DNA of 25,043 nt from an uncultured Clostridia bacterium (GTDB lineage Bacteria > Bacillota > Clostridia > Lachnospirales > Anaerotignaceae), in the NCBI GenBank assembly GCA_937919015.1, contig CALFPN010000016.1:1-25043 (forward strand). Direction: 5' to 3'. The stretch's first letter is position 1, and every line of letters begins with the position of its first letter. A program made the position numbers and the translations under genes. Below, in pieces: positions 5,244 to 14,861 of the stretch. A model generated the notes under the pieces. The model saw nothing but the letters and a program-made list of their open reading frames with translations, had not been told where the DNA came from and searched no databases.

Positions 5244-6479
5244 ATGAGCCGTATTATTTTTCATATTGATGTAAACAGTGCATTTTTAAGCTGGACGGCT
5301 GTTGACCGTCTGCATAAAGGGGAAGAAATCGATCTGCGCACCATCCCCTCCATCGTCGGAGGAGACAGCGAAAGCCGCCATGGGATCGTTCTGGCCAAAT
5401 CTACTCCTGCCAAGAAATATGGCATCGTCACAGGGGAACCTATCGCCATGGCTTTGCGCAAGTGTCCTTCTTTGGTCTGTGTTCCGCCGGACTTTCCTTT
5501 ATACTCCCAGAATTCCAAACAAATGTTTGAACTTCTCAATGATTATTCTGACCGTATCGAACAATTTTCCATCGATGAAGGCTTTCTGGAATACACCGGT
5601 ATGGAAAAACTTCTGGGGCCGCCTCTGGAAACGGCAGAAAAAATCCGTCAGCGTATCAGGAACGAACTGGGATTTACTGTAAATATCGGTGTCAGCTGTA
5701 ACAAGATCCTTGCAAAAATGGCCGGTGAATTGGAAAAGCCCGACAAACTCATTACCCTCTTTCCCGAAGAAATAGAAGAAAAGCTGTGGCCTCTGCCTGT
5801 GGAGGAGTTGTTCATGGTTGGACGCCGTACCGCACCGCGTCTGCAACAGATGGGAATCCGCACTATTGGCGATCTGGCAAAATTCCCCCTACCCCTTCTG
5901 GAAAAGGAATTCAAAAGCTATGGAAAGATGATGCACGCCTATGCCAACGGCATCGATGACAGCCCTGTCGTTCCTGAATGGAAAGCAGAAGAGATCAAAT
6001 CTATCGGAAATTCCACAACGACTTCCTTCGATGTCACAGACAGGGAAACGGCCTATAAAATCTTGCTTGCCCTTTCAGAAACCGTCTCCATGCGCCTGCG
6101 AGGACATAAATGCTGCGCTCTGGAAATCGCTGTCACCCTCAAGTCTGCCGATTTCAAGGTCTATTCCCATCAGAAGCAACTGATGAACGCCGTTGACTGT
6201 ACCAATGCTGTCTATGAAACTGCCAAGGAAATCTTTGATGAAGCATGGAAAAAAGAACCTTTACGGCTACTTGGGGTTCGTGCAGGCAAACTTTGCACAG
6301 AGGAATGTGTCCAGCTTTCTATTTTAGAGGAGGGTTGGAGCAAACAGAAAAAAGCCGATGCCGCCATGGATGCTCTTCGGCTGAAATACGGAAAAAATAC
6401 CGTTCGCCGCTCTACCTTTGCTGACCACGAAAAGGGGTTCGAAGGAAAACTGAAAATCAAAGATCAGATCATAAAATAA
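5244..6479 (+). CDS. dinB: Y-family translesion DNA polymerase (DNA polymerase IV/DinB-like)
   Basis: A 411-residue error-prone polymerase that copies past damaged bases. The palm carries D9 in FHIDVNSAF and D111/E112 in SIDEGFLE. F14 aligns with the steric-gate Phe that excludes ribonucleotides. A helix-hairpin-helix thumb follows (VEELFMVGRRTAPRLQQMGI), then a little-finger domain in the last third. QLSIL near 357-361 resembles the beta-clamp-binding motif QLSLF, which would recruit it to forks. It is transcribed alone, rightward, from a promoter at 5169-5197, and ends in the terminator at 6478. Confidence 0.93.
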   Translation: MSRIIFHIDVNSAFLSWTAVDRLHKGEEIDLRTIPSIVGGDSESRHGIVLAKSTPAKKYGIVTGEPIAMALRKCPSLVCVPPDFPLYSQNSKQMFELLNDYSDRIEQFSIDEGFLEYTGMEKLLGPPLETAEKIRQRIRNELGFTVNIGVSCNKILAKMAGELEKPDKLITLFPEEIEEKLWPLPVEELFMVGRRTAPRLQQMGIRTIGDLAKFPLPLLEKEFKSYGKMMHAYANGIDDSPVVPEWKAEEIKSIGNSTTTSFDVTDRETAYKILLALSETVSMRLRGHKCCALEIAVTLKSADFKVYSHQKQLMNAVDCTNAVYETAKEIFDEAWKKEPLRLLGVRAGKLCTEECVQLSILEEGWSKQKKADAAMDALRLKYGKNTVRRSTFADHEKGFEGKLKIKDQIIK

Positions 6480-6505
6480 AAGAGCCTTTCGGCTCTTTTA
6501 TTTTT
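6478..6505. terminator. Bidirectional intrinsic terminator
   Basis: AAAAGAGCC (6478-6486), loop TTTC, GGCTCTTTT (6491-6499), then ATTTTTG. A-rich on one side and T-rich on the other, it sits between two converging genes and overlaps both stop codons, so it can serve both. Confidence 0.9.
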
Positions 6506-8402
6506 GAAATAAGCTGACGATTTCTTCTTCCGACATGGGGCTGTGGTAATAGTATCCCTGCAGACGATCTGCCCCCAGAATCCGCAGGGTATTTGCCTGT
6601 TCCTCTGTTTCGATACCTTCCGCTATCACGCTGTACCCCGCTTTGCGCAGCATCGCGATCAGGCTTTCCAGTACAAGCAGTTTTCGTTCCGATTCAAAAG
6701 CACCACGCACCAATGTTAAATCTAACTTGATCGTTTCAATCGGCAACGAAAGCACCCCCGCAAAATTGGAATAGCCCATACCAAAGTCATCCAGATAGAA
6801 CTGAATTCCCTTTTCTGTCAACTGACGCAGTGTATCTCTCATTTGCTGCGGGTTTTCCGAGATCATACGCTCTGTGATCTCGATACGGATACGATCAGGT
6901 GCCACTGCGTATTTTTGCAGACAGGCTTCTACTCTATCTACAAAACCCCCGCTCATAAATTGCTGCATAGACATATTCACAGAAACTGTACGCATTTCCA
7001 AATCAGAATGGCTGCTCATAAACGCACAGACCTTATCCAGCACAATCCATCCGACCTGATCGATAATCCCCACTTCCTCTGCCACAGGAATAAATTCTGA
7101 AGGAGAGATCAGTGTACCATCTGCATCATGGAGACGCAACAGTGCCTCCATAGAAAGGAACGCGTTTTCCCTCCAACTGTAGATCGGTTGAAAATACATC
7201 TCGAAATCATCCTCCTTCATCGCCCGCTTCATACGGCGAATCAGGTATTTTCTTCGCTCCATACGTTCCCGCACCCTTTCATCAAAATGAAGGATACAGG
7301 ATTCCTTTTTTTCCTTTACAATCCCCTGAGCGAACTGCATCTGTTCGATCAGATGGGCTGCATCCTGAGTCTCTTGTTCGCAGATCATATCACAGATACC
7401 CGCACGAAGAATATATTCCACATCCCTGACCTGCCATTTATTCTGAAACCTATGATAGATCTCCTCACAGCAATGGGCAGCATACTCTGCGGATACAAAA
7501 GGAATCAGCACCGCAAACTCCACACCGCCTACGCGATAGACCATTCCTTCCCGAAAAGTCCCCTCCAGATAACGGGAAAGATGATAAAGAAACTCATCCC
7601 CCGCTACATGTCCGAATTTTCGGTTCACCGCAGAGAAATCCTTTACGCTCACAGTAATAAACTGGAAAGGGACACCTTTACAGATCTTCCCGTTAATATC
7701 AGTAATACACGCAGATCGATTCTTCAGTTCTGTCACAGAATCCTGTTCAATACGGCTGGACTGACTGATGATAAACAAAATGAGATTTGCCATGGCACTG
7801 GTGATCCCATTCATCATGATATCTCTGTTTACCAGCTGAATGAGGATCAAAACCGTTACAGCAATGGGTAGCATCTCAATCAGCCTTGTCAGGGCTGCGC
7901 TGATATACCTTCTGTTTCGAAAATAGCATATCACCAGCAGGCAAATTTCGATCCCTACACCTGCATAACCTACAGCATTCAAAGGTCCGCGGGTATAGAT
8001 ACCGTTTTCCACCGTAAACAGGCAATTTGTCTGAAAATTGGCTATAGTCAGGATCACTACAATCATCAGAAACGTGCCAATGATCCCATAAGCGATCTTA
8101 CTGCATTTTCTTTGGGGCACATGTTCAAACATCAGATAAAACAGGAAAAATGCCAGAACAGAGGCATTCCCCATAATCGCAGGATAATACAATGCATTCA
8201 AAAAGAAACTCGTTTGATCAGGTACCCTTCCCAATGTCATGACCGATGCAATGTTTACTAAAACAGAAAACAAAGACAAGCCAAGACAAGCCAGAAAGCA
8301 TTTCTTTTTAAAATTCAGATGCATATTCTTTTCATAATAAAAAAATAGCAACACACAATTTAAAATCAGCGCAACATATTCTATTTTTAATGAGAAAAAC
8401 AT
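6498..8402 (-). CDS. Membrane EAL-domain c-di-GMP phosphodiesterase with degenerate GGDEF
   Basis: A 634-residue protein. About seven hydrophobic segments (residues 8-215) form an N-terminal membrane sensor. The GGDEF domain (about 222-375) has GGVEF at 292-296 instead of GGDEF, replacing a metal/catalytic acid with Val, and no RxxD I-site, so cyclase activity is unlikely. The EAL domain (about 385-632) looks complete: EALLR (E419), N476 in VSVNMS, EIT (E509), DDFGMGYS (538-545), K559 in IKLD, E595 in EGIE and Q615. It should hydrolyse c-di-GMP, perhaps with the degenerate domain binding GTP as a regulator. It is the last gene of the comEA operon, 15 bases after holA. Confidence 0.9.
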   Translation of the reverse strand: MFFSLKIEYVALILNCVLLFFYYEKNMHLNFKKKCFLACLGLSLFSVLVNIASVMTLGRVPDQTSFFLNALYYPAIMGNASVLAFFLFYLMFEHVPQRKCSKIAYGIIGTFLMIVVILTIANFQTNCLFTVENGIYTRGPLNAVGYAGVGIEICLLVICYFRNRRYISAALTRLIEMLPIAVTVLILIQLVNRDIMMNGITSAMANLILFIISQSSRIEQDSVTELKNRSACITDINGKICKGVPFQFITVSVKDFSAVNRKFGHVAGDEFLYHLSRYLEGTFREGMVYRVGGVEFAVLIPFVSAEYAAHCCEEIYHRFQNKWQVRDVEYILRAGICDMICEQETQDAAHLIEQMQFAQGIVKEKKESCILHFDERVRERMERRKYLIRRMKRAMKEDDFEMYFQPIYSWRENAFLSMEALLRLHDADGTLISPSEFIPVAEEVGIIDQVGWIVLDKVCAFMSSHSDLEMRTVSVNMSMQQFMSGGFVDRVEACLQKYAVAPDRIRIEITERMISENPQQMRDTLRQLTEKGIQFYLDDFGMGYSNFAGVLSLPIETIKLDLTLVRGAFESERKLLVLESLIAMLRKAGYSVIAEGIETEEQANTLRILGADRLQGYYYHSPMSEEEIVSLFQK

Positions 8403-8417
8403 AAAAACACTCCAAAA

Positions 8418-9416
8418 TTACTTTGTTGCATATGTGATGATCAATAATTCCACAGCAGCTTCTTCCGCGGCTTTGCCCAGTTTAATATTCAGATCCGTTT
8501 CCAGACAATCACGCATGGCTTCCTTCCAAACTGCTGCGGGGAAGCGTTTGGACTGTCTGAGGTATTCCTTCACCGCAAAATCACGGATATCCAGCTTTGC
8601 TGCAATAACATCATTCGCACAACCACTTTCAGAAAGCAATTTTGTTTCCAGAATAAAACGGAATTGTCTAGTAATCAGAGAAAGCACCATATACGGTGAT
8701 TCCTTTAGAGAAAGCAAGGTACGATAAATTTGCACCGCCTTTTCCGGCCGCTTTTCCGCCACCGCCTTCACCAGATCAAAAACCCTTGCTTCCAGCGAAA
8801 CAGTACAAACGGCCCGAATATCTTCTGCTTTGATCTCATTCTCATCGCCCTTGTAAGCGATCAGCTTCATCAATTCTCCTTCGATATTTTCCATATCATG
8901 GTCAACGGTTTGCAGGAACAGCCCCAGTACGCCCTCGCTCATCTGCATACCGTTATCCTTGCAGACCTTCTTTACCCAAGCAGCCAGATCCTTTTCTGTC
9001 AGCTTCTTGAATTCCACCGCTTGTCCATGTTTTACCACTGCCTTATACAAAGCACTGGTTTTCTCCACTTTTTCTTCGACAAACAGCAGACATACGCTTT
9101 CCGGCAGATCTGCCAGAAATTCCTTCAGTCTTTCTGCCTCTTCCTTCCTGCCGCCCTTGTGGAAAAATTCACTGTTTCTGACTGTTACCAAACGTTTGTC
9201 ATTCAGAAAAGGAAGGGTTTCCGCCGCATCCATAATGGCTGCCGCTGTGGCACGTTTCTCCTCGAAAATATCGTGATTCATCATCTCCGTCCCTTCGGGA
9301 AGGATCGCTTTGGTCAAAGCTGTTTCATAATCCCTGATCAAGTAAGTCTCTGCACCAAAAAACAAATAGCATCGACCAAACTCACCATTTTTCCACTGTT
9401 TCTTTAACTCTTTCAT
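8418..9416 (-). CDS. holA: DNA polymerase III delta subunit
   Basis: A 332-residue HolA, the clamp-loader subunit that opens the beta clamp at replication forks. The N-terminus (NGEFGRCYLFFGAETYLIRDY) is typical, followed by the AAA+-like fold and helical C-terminal collar region (RVFDLVKAVAEKRPEKAV, LSLITRQFRFILETK). Length matches the family. Its start overlaps the end of comEC by 35 bases, indicating translational coupling. comEC followed by holA is conserved in Firmicutes, including B. subtilis. Confidence 0.93.
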   Translation of the reverse strand: MKELKKQWKNGEFGRCYLFFGAETYLIRDYETALTKAILPEGTEMMNHDIFEEKRATAAAIMDAAETLPFLNDKRLVTVRNSEFFHKGGRKEEAERLKEFLADLPESVCLLFVEEKVEKTSALYKAVVKHGQAVEFKKLTEKDLAAWVKKVCKDNGMQMSEGVLGLFLQTVDHDMENIEGELMKLIAYKGDENEIKAEDIRAVCTVSLEARVFDLVKAVAEKRPEKAVQIYRTLLSLKESPYMVLSLITRQFRFILETKLLSESGCANDVIAAKLDIRDFAVKEYLRQSKRFPAAVWKEAMRDCLETDLNIKLGKAAEEAAVELLIITYATK

Positions 9417-11736
9417 ATAACGGCTTCCTTTCCGCCATCGTTTCTATCGTAAATGTACCATCCTGTTTCAGTTTCACCTGCACACTGCCGCAGATATCGG
9501 TACGATATATCTCCGTTCCCGCTTCTTCCAGACGTTTCAACGTTTCTATATGGGGATGTCCATATAGATTCTTTTCTCCGCAGGAGATGACCGCTGCTTT
9601 TGCAGCTACCGCCCTTAGAAATTCTTCATTCGAGCTATATTGGGAACCATGATGAGATACCTTCAGGATATCCGCGGAAACATCTGCATCCTTTTTCAAT
9701 AAAAGCTGTTCACACTCCGAAGACATATCCCCGGTAAACAACACTTCCGTATCACCCACTGTATACTTTAGAATCATGGAACCATGATTATTTTCTCCTT
9801 TTGAAAAGGAAATCTTTGACACAGGCGCAAGACAGTTCCACTCCCCATCAGGGGTACAACTCCTATCATCCACAGTATACAGCGTTGTTTGGTATTTTTC
9901 CAGCATTTCTTTTAAAAATACAAAATCTTTTGTAACTTCATAGGGATATTCTCCCAGATAAAAACGTTTCATCGGCATATACTCCATTATTTCCAGCAAT
10001 CCTGTCATATGATCACTGTCAGGATGGGAAAGAAAGGCTGCTTCGACCTCCGATACCCCAAGAAATTCCAGATACGGCAAAAGAACTGTATTCCCAATAT
10101 TTTCACCAAATTCCTTTCCGTATATCCCACCGCCGTCTATCAGATATGTCTTTCCTTCCCATGTATGGATCACTGCCGCATCGCCCTGTCCTACATCAAG
10201 AAAGGTAACGGTTGTTTCTTTACGGAACAACTGATTTTCAAAGACAGCGCACCAGAGAGCAATACAAAGGATGGCTGCCCCTTTCCAGCTGCCTCTTCTT
10301 TCGGCATATTTCAGCCAGAAAAATAACAACCCATAATACAGGAGGATAACCCCTTCCGACGGCCGCCCCACCAGAACATAGGCAAACGGCAGGTGCAACA
10401 GAAGGGTACAGGTCATTTCAAAGATCTTCAGAATCCCATAGACACTACCTGCCGCAAATACCCCCAAAGGAATCCAGAGCATTCCTAAAAACGCATTCAC
10501 AATACACAGTCCCAACAGAAGACCACTCAGCGGGAGAATCACCAGATTAGCAAGGATGCCAGCCAATGATATATAGTAAAAATAATATGCCGCCAAAGGA
10601 AAACTGAACAAAGAAGCATACAAAGAAAAGCACAGGCCTTCCCGCAGATCATCCTTCCATGTTCTGCCCTCTCTGCGTTTCCGTTCTATCTGTTCCGCAG
10701 CAATACAAAGCCCCAGCACCGTCATAAAAGACAACTGAAAACCGCTATGAAACAGATACAAGGGTTCTATGAACAAAATCAGCAATGCTGCAAGGGCAAT
10801 TTCATTCAGCCTGTCATGACTGCGGAACAAAATTCTAGCCGTCATCACTACGCAAATCATTGTAACCGCTCTGACTGCCGAAGGCGTAAAACCGATAAAC
10901 AGCAGAAAAGACAACGCCGCCATCATCGTTACCGTTGCAGAAACCCGTTTCGTCTGTTTCAGTATTTTCTCCATAAAAAGCGACACATATAATGCCAATA
11001 CAGACATATGTAACCCGGAAATGCAAAGAACATGAACGATTCCTGCCCGTGCGTAAAGGCGATAGCTTTCCGCAGGGATATCCCCCTTGTCCCCTGTCAG
11101 CACGGCCTTCATAATTCCACTTTCATTGGCCGGTAAAATGCTGTCCAACATTTCATGCACATTCATCCTTATCCTTCCCAGCCGAGACTGCAGAGAATAA
11201 TCCTCTCCCAAATATTTCATTTCCTGCGGATACATTTTCCCTTCATAGCCTTTGGTGCGTAGATACAGTTCCTCATCGTATCCACCGGGCACAGATGCCT
11301 TGTAAAAGGGAATCAGCTCTCCTTCAAAACAAACCTGATCTCCCCCTTTGAATTCTTCTTCTCCTGACCAGATCACATATAATTTCACTTGCTGCAGAGA
11401 ATATCCCCTTTCATCCTCTAAATCGCATTGCACGGTCAATTTCTGATTGCCCGAATCAGTCAGTCCCGCTTCCTTTATCATACCTTGCCCCTCTGCTATG
11501 CCAAGTAAAGAGGTTTCCGCCGTTTCTTTCTCTGCGCTGTGTCCTGCCATCAGAAATCCTACGATCCCAAACAGCAAAAACAGAACATATCTTATTTTTC
11601 CTGTTTTTACCACAAAATGCAACAAGGAAAGCAGCAGAAAAAGAAAAAAGACCAGACAGATCAATTCTGATCTGCCTAGTCTCAGGTAAATGCCACAAAT
11701 CGTAAATAATGCTGCCCAAACAGCCGTCCTTTTCAT
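9382..11736 (-). CDS. comEC: ComEC/Rec2 DNA uptake channel
   Basis: A 784-residue polytopic membrane protein expected to carry single-stranded DNA across the cytoplasmic membrane during transformation. The N-terminus has hydrophobic helices and a soluble OB-like DUF4131 segment (about 75-185). The Competence domain starts near 205 with the hallmark GIVHVLCISGLHMS (232-245) and runs to about 480. A metallo-beta-lactamase-like domain follows (about 508-770) with LDVGQGDAAVI, SHPDSDHMTGL (H571, D573, D575, H576) and VSHHGS (H695/H696), thought to degrade the non-transported strand. It starts six bases after the GerMN gene and appears full length. Confidence 0.95.
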   Translation of the reverse strand: MKRTAVWAALFTICGIYLRLGRSELICLVFFLFLLLSLLHFVVKTGKIRYVLFLLFGIVGFLMAGHSAEKETAETSLLGIAEGQGMIKEAGLTDSGNQKLTVQCDLEDERGYSLQQVKLYVIWSGEEEFKGGDQVCFEGELIPFYKASVPGGYDEELYLRTKGYEGKMYPQEMKYLGEDYSLQSRLGRIRMNVHEMLDSILPANESGIMKAVLTGDKGDIPAESYRLYARAGIVHVLCISGLHMSVLALYVSLFMEKILKQTKRVSATVTMMAALSFLLFIGFTPSAVRAVTMICVVMTARILFRSHDRLNEIALAALLILFIEPLYLFHSGFQLSFMTVLGLCIAAEQIERKRREGRTWKDDLREGLCFSLYASLFSFPLAAYYFYYISLAGILANLVILPLSGLLLGLCIVNAFLGMLWIPLGVFAAGSVYGILKIFEMTCTLLLHLPFAYVLVGRPSEGVILLYYGLLFFWLKYAERRGSWKGAAILCIALWCAVFENQLFRKETTVTFLDVGQGDAAVIHTWEGKTYLIDGGGIYGKEFGENIGNTVLLPYLEFLGVSEVEAAFLSHPDSDHMTGLLEIMEYMPMKRFYLGEYPYEVTKDFVFLKEMLEKYQTTLYTVDDRSCTPDGEWNCLAPVSKISFSKGENNHGSMILKYTVGDTEVLFTGDMSSECEQLLLKKDADVSADILKVSHHGSQYSSNEEFLRAVAAKAAVISCGEKNLYGHPHIETLKRLEEAGTEIYRTDICGSVQVKLKQDGTFTIETMAERKPLYERVKETVEKW

Positions 11737-11742
11737 ACTGTT

Positions 11743-12705
11743 TTACTCCCGATCTTTCCCCAATGCTTTCAGGCTGCTAATGGCTGCAAAAGGTGTTTTA
11801 ATTTCCAGACTTTCTTTGAATTTATCTACCTTTTTCCCTTCGATCAGGAACTGCACCTTTTCAATATGATCTAATTCACAAAGGGAATTGACGATAGAAT
11901 AGATCGTCAGCTTTTCTGCCATTTCTCCGCCAACATGTTTTGCTACAAAGTCCTGACTCAGATTCACATAACAAATACCATCCTTTGTCGTTGTCACATC
12001 TCTGATTTTCGTTTCCACAGGAACTGTACGCTGCGCATCCAACTCCTCAGGCCCTGCAATCAACTGCTCCAGAACTGTTCTTTCACCGGTTTGATTTGCA
12101 TTTACCTCAATCACACGTTCCTCTGTGATCAGATCCGTACCATCACGATTGGCAAAATAAAGGGTCAGGATCGCATATTCTGTTGTTTCCGCAGAAATTT
12201 CCGGCGCAATAACCACATTACTGCGGTTCATAGGGCCAAACTCTTCTCCGTTATTATTTTTTAACGGCTGCCCTTCCACCGTTAACACAACACCTTCGAT
12301 AAAATCCAGAGAAGTCAGTGTCCAGACGATAGAAGCACGGCAGATCACTTCCTCTGTATTTTTCATTCTGTAATATCCATTGGACATATCGATGACTGCA
12401 TTATCATTTACCACACCAACAGAGAGAAATTCCACCTCTTTGGGAATCGAAGGTAGCATCCCCTCTGCAGTAATATCATTCTTCAGGGTATTCAGTGTTG
12501 TCACCAAAATATCCTCTGTATTTTCCCCACGAATCTCTTTTTTTGTCGGCTGCATCACGCCTTCGTTTGACATATAATAAAATTCCACTTTTTCCTCGCC
12601 GGAGGCAACGATGGAATCATACAGCAAAAATACGCAGGGAACCAGCACGATCAATACAATGACCATGACAATGGCTTTTCGAATTTTTGTTTCTCGCAGT
12701 GCCAT
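11743..12705 (-). CDS. Membrane-anchored protein with two GerMN domains
   Basis: A 320-residue protein with one N-terminal membrane segment (about 10-29) and two successive GerMN domains outside the membrane, about 45-165 (VEFLSVGVVNDNAVIDMSNG) and about 180-300 (VTTTKDGICYVNLSQDF). The Cys in LVPC lacks a proper lipobox, so it is probably not a lipoprotein. GerMN domains occur in spore protein GerM and in actinobacterial LpqB, a lipoprotein that works with the MtrAB two-component system. Here the gene directly follows a response regulator-kinase pair (13-base gap after the kinase stop), so a role as an extracellular partner of the kinase is a reasonable inference. The start has an AAAGGAGG site. 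Confidence 0.82.
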   Translation of the reverse strand: MALRETKIRKAIVMVIVLIVLVPCVFLLYDSIVASGEEKVEFYYMSNEGVMQPTKKEIRGENTEDILVTTLNTLKNDITAEGMLPSIPKEVEFLSVGVVNDNAVIDMSNGYYRMKNTEEVICRASIVWTLTSLDFIEGVVLTVEGQPLKNNNGEEFGPMNRSNVVIAPEISAETTEYAILTLYFANRDGTDLITEERVIEVNANQTGERTVLEQLIAGPEELDAQRTVPVETKIRDVTTTKDGICYVNLSQDFVAKHVGGEMAEKLTIYSIVNSLCELDHIEKVQFLIEGKKVDKFKESLEIKTPFAAISSLKALGKDRE

Positions 12706-12718
12706 TTGGTTACCTCCT

Positions 12719-14164
12719 TTATACCTGTGCTGCAGGCTGCTGCTTCAGAGGGATGCGTACCAGAATGGTAGTCCCTTCTTCTTCCTTGCTGTTCACTTTG
12801 ATGCTGCCTTTGTGCATCATAATGGTCGCATGGGTAATGGAAAGACCAAGGCCCGTGCCGCCGGTTTCTCTGTCTCTTGTTTTGTCTACACGATAGAATC
12901 GCTCAAAAATACGGTTTACTTCTTTTTCCGGAATACCGATGCCCGTATCTGCTACGGTGATAAAAACATTCTGATGGTCTGCATCCAATGTCACTTTTAC
13001 CGTACCGCCCTCCGGTGTATATTTAATGGCATTATCCACCAGATTGGATATGGCAAGGGTAAGCTTCATTTCATCTGCATCCGCAGTGATCTCCTTCAGA
13101 TAATCCGCTTCCAGAGAAACACCTTTCGCATCTGCCAAAGGCTGCAAACGCTTGTTGATCCCCGCCATCAGCTGGTTCAGATCGATCTCTTGGAAATTCA
13201 GCGGAATCTCCTTCTGATCCAGTTTGACCAATGTCAGCAGATCATTGATGATCGCCGTCATACGGTCTACCTCGGAATTGATATCATGGAGAAATTCCAC
13301 ATACATTTCCTTGGGGACATCTTCCATCAACAAAATAGATTCACTCAGCACTTTTACGGAGCTCAGTGGTGTTTTCAATTCATGGGAGACATTAGATACA
13401 AACTGCTGACGGGTAGATTCCACTTTTTCCAGCTGGTCTGCCATCTGATTGCAGGCCAGAGCCAGATCGACCAGTTCCGTGTGCATCCGCTGTTCCACTT
13501 TGGCGCGTCTTTCAAAGTGCCCTTCCGACATTTCCTTGATGATACCGATCAGGTTTTTTACAGGTTCTGTAAATACTTTGGATACGACTACCATGATGAT
13601 AAACAGCAACACCACGATGCAGGCCAAAAGCAGATAAGCTTCCCGTCCAATATCTCCAACGGTATCCTGTACATTCTGCATACCATCTACAATCAGAACA
13701 ACCCCACTGCGCTGATTGCTCAGTCCCATCACAGAGGCCGCCGCATAAACCGCACCGTTTTCCTGTTCCTTTGCCGTATCCTTATCGTCCATGGCCTGCA
13801 CCACTTCCGGCAGCAGGTATGTCTTGCCAATATCCTCATACCCTGTGTCATAAACCACCACACAGGAAGAATCCAGAACCAATACACGATATCCTTCATT
13901 CTGGCTGGTCTCCAGAATAATTTCTTCCATATCCCCTCTATTCTCCTCATTAAAGAGAAAACCGGATGAAGTCAGCTGCCCTGAGATAACATTGGCCTGA
14001 CTTAGCAATTCCTTCTTTCTTTCCTCTATGAAATAATCCTGCACAGAATGGAGCATGGTACTTGCCAGAAGCAGCAAGGGAATGATGCCTGCCAATGCAT
14101 ACGCCGCCAGCAGAATCCAGCGCAAAGAAAGGAATGGTGTTTTTTTCCATAGGTTCTCATTCAT
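12719..14164 (-). CDS. Sensor histidine kinase (WalK/PhoR type)
   Basis: A 481-residue membrane kinase counted from ATG 14164. Transmembrane segments at about 16-37 and 176-198 flank an extracellular sensor region of about 140 residues. HAMP follows (TEPVKNLIGIIKEMSEG), then HisKA with the phospho-acceptor His in SNVSHELKTPL (H261) and an ATPase domain with N-box NLVDNAIKYTP, DTGIGIP and GTGLGLSI. All key residues are present. The ATG overlaps the regulator stop by eight bases (ATGAATGA), indicating coupling; an upstream TTG at 14179 is less likely because the GGGGAG site abuts it. Its partner is the upstream regulator. Signal unknown; envelope stress is plausible. Confidence 0.92.
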   Translation of the reverse strand: MNENLWKKTPFLSLRWILLAAYALAGIIPLLLLASTMLHSVQDYFIEERKKELLSQANVISGQLTSSGFLFNEENRGDMEEIILETSQNEGYRVLVLDSSCVVVYDTGYEDIGKTYLLPEVVQAMDDKDTAKEQENGAVYAAASVMGLSNQRSGVVLIVDGMQNVQDTVGDIGREAYLLLACIVVLLFIIMVVVSKVFTEPVKNLIGIIKEMSEGHFERRAKVEQRMHTELVDLALACNQMADQLEKVESTRQQFVSNVSHELKTPLSSVKVLSESILLMEDVPKEMYVEFLHDINSEVDRMTAIINDLLTLVKLDQKEIPLNFQEIDLNQLMAGINKRLQPLADAKGVSLEADYLKEITADADEMKLTLAISNLVDNAIKYTPEGGTVKVTLDADHQNVFITVADTGIGIPEKEVNRIFERFYRVDKTRDRETGGTGLGLSITHATIMMHKGSIKVNSKEEEGTTILVRIPLKQQPAAQV

Positions 14165-14849
14165 TAAAATAGTAACCAACTCCCCATTTTGTAAAGATAT
14201 ATTTGGGCTCGCTCGGATTTACCTCGATTTTTTCTCTCAGACGGCGCACATGTACATCCACCGTTCTGACATCACCGGGATAATCAAAGCCCCAGACGGT
14301 ATCCAGAAGTTTTTCTCTGCTATATACTTTGCCGGGATTTTCCATCAAAAGTTCCAAGAGATCAAATTCCTTGGCTGTCAGGTTCACTTCTCTGCCGCTG
14401 ACGAAAACACGTCTGCTGTCAAAAGCAAGTTCCAGATCCCTTGCCTTCAAAGAATGTTTTGCCTCCGGTGCCGCCGTTGTTTTCTTTACGCTGCGGCGCA
14501 GGATCGCCTTGATCCTTGCCTTCAGTTCCAGAATATTGAAGGGTTTTGTAATATAATCATCCGCACCATATTCCAGCCCCATGATCTTATCCATATCTTC
14601 CCCCTTTGCCGTTACCATGATGATCGGCACCTGAGAAAATTCTCTTGTCTGCTGACAAACCTCCAAGCCATCCATCTTGGGCAGCATCACGTCCAGCACT
14701 ACCAGGTCAAAATTCTTCTCCTTGATGTTCTGCAACGCTTCTTCCCCGTCATAGGCCGTTGTGACTTCCATACCGTCCTGCTCCAAAGAAAATTTAATGC
14801 CCTTTACGATCAATTTTTCATCGTCCACTACCAAAATCTGATAAGCCAT
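14157..14849 (-). CDS. OmpR/PhoB-family response regulator
   Basis: A 230-residue two-domain regulator. The receiver (1 to about 118) has the acidic pocket VVDDE (D9/D10), the phospho-acceptor D53 in VLDVMLPKMDG, the Thr of VTAK and the Lys of ITKPF. The winged-helix domain (about 130-228) shows TAKEFDLLELLM and the recognition region VDVHVRRLREKI, ending in a typical TKWGVGYYF hairpin. Paired with the overlapping kinase gene downstream. An AAGGAGG site precedes the ATG, 12 bases after the comEA-like stop. Targets cannot be read from this window. Confidence 0.93.
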   Translation of the reverse strand: MAYQILVVDDEKLIVKGIKFSLEQDGMEVTTAYDGEEALQNIKEKNFDLVVLDVMLPKMDGLEVCQQTREFSQVPIIMVTAKGEDMDKIMGLEYGADDYITKPFNILELKARIKAILRRSVKKTTAAPEAKHSLKARDLELAFDSRRVFVSGREVNLTAKEFDLLELLMENPGKVYSREKLLDTVWGFDYPGDVRTVDVHVRRLREKIEVNPSEPKYIFTKWGVGYYFNE

Positions 14850-14861
14850 TTTTAAGCCTCC

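Noticed and set aside
12611..13969. Long rightward open frame of 452 codons
   Set aside because: It is antisense to the sensor kinase, whose motifs are all intact on the other strand.
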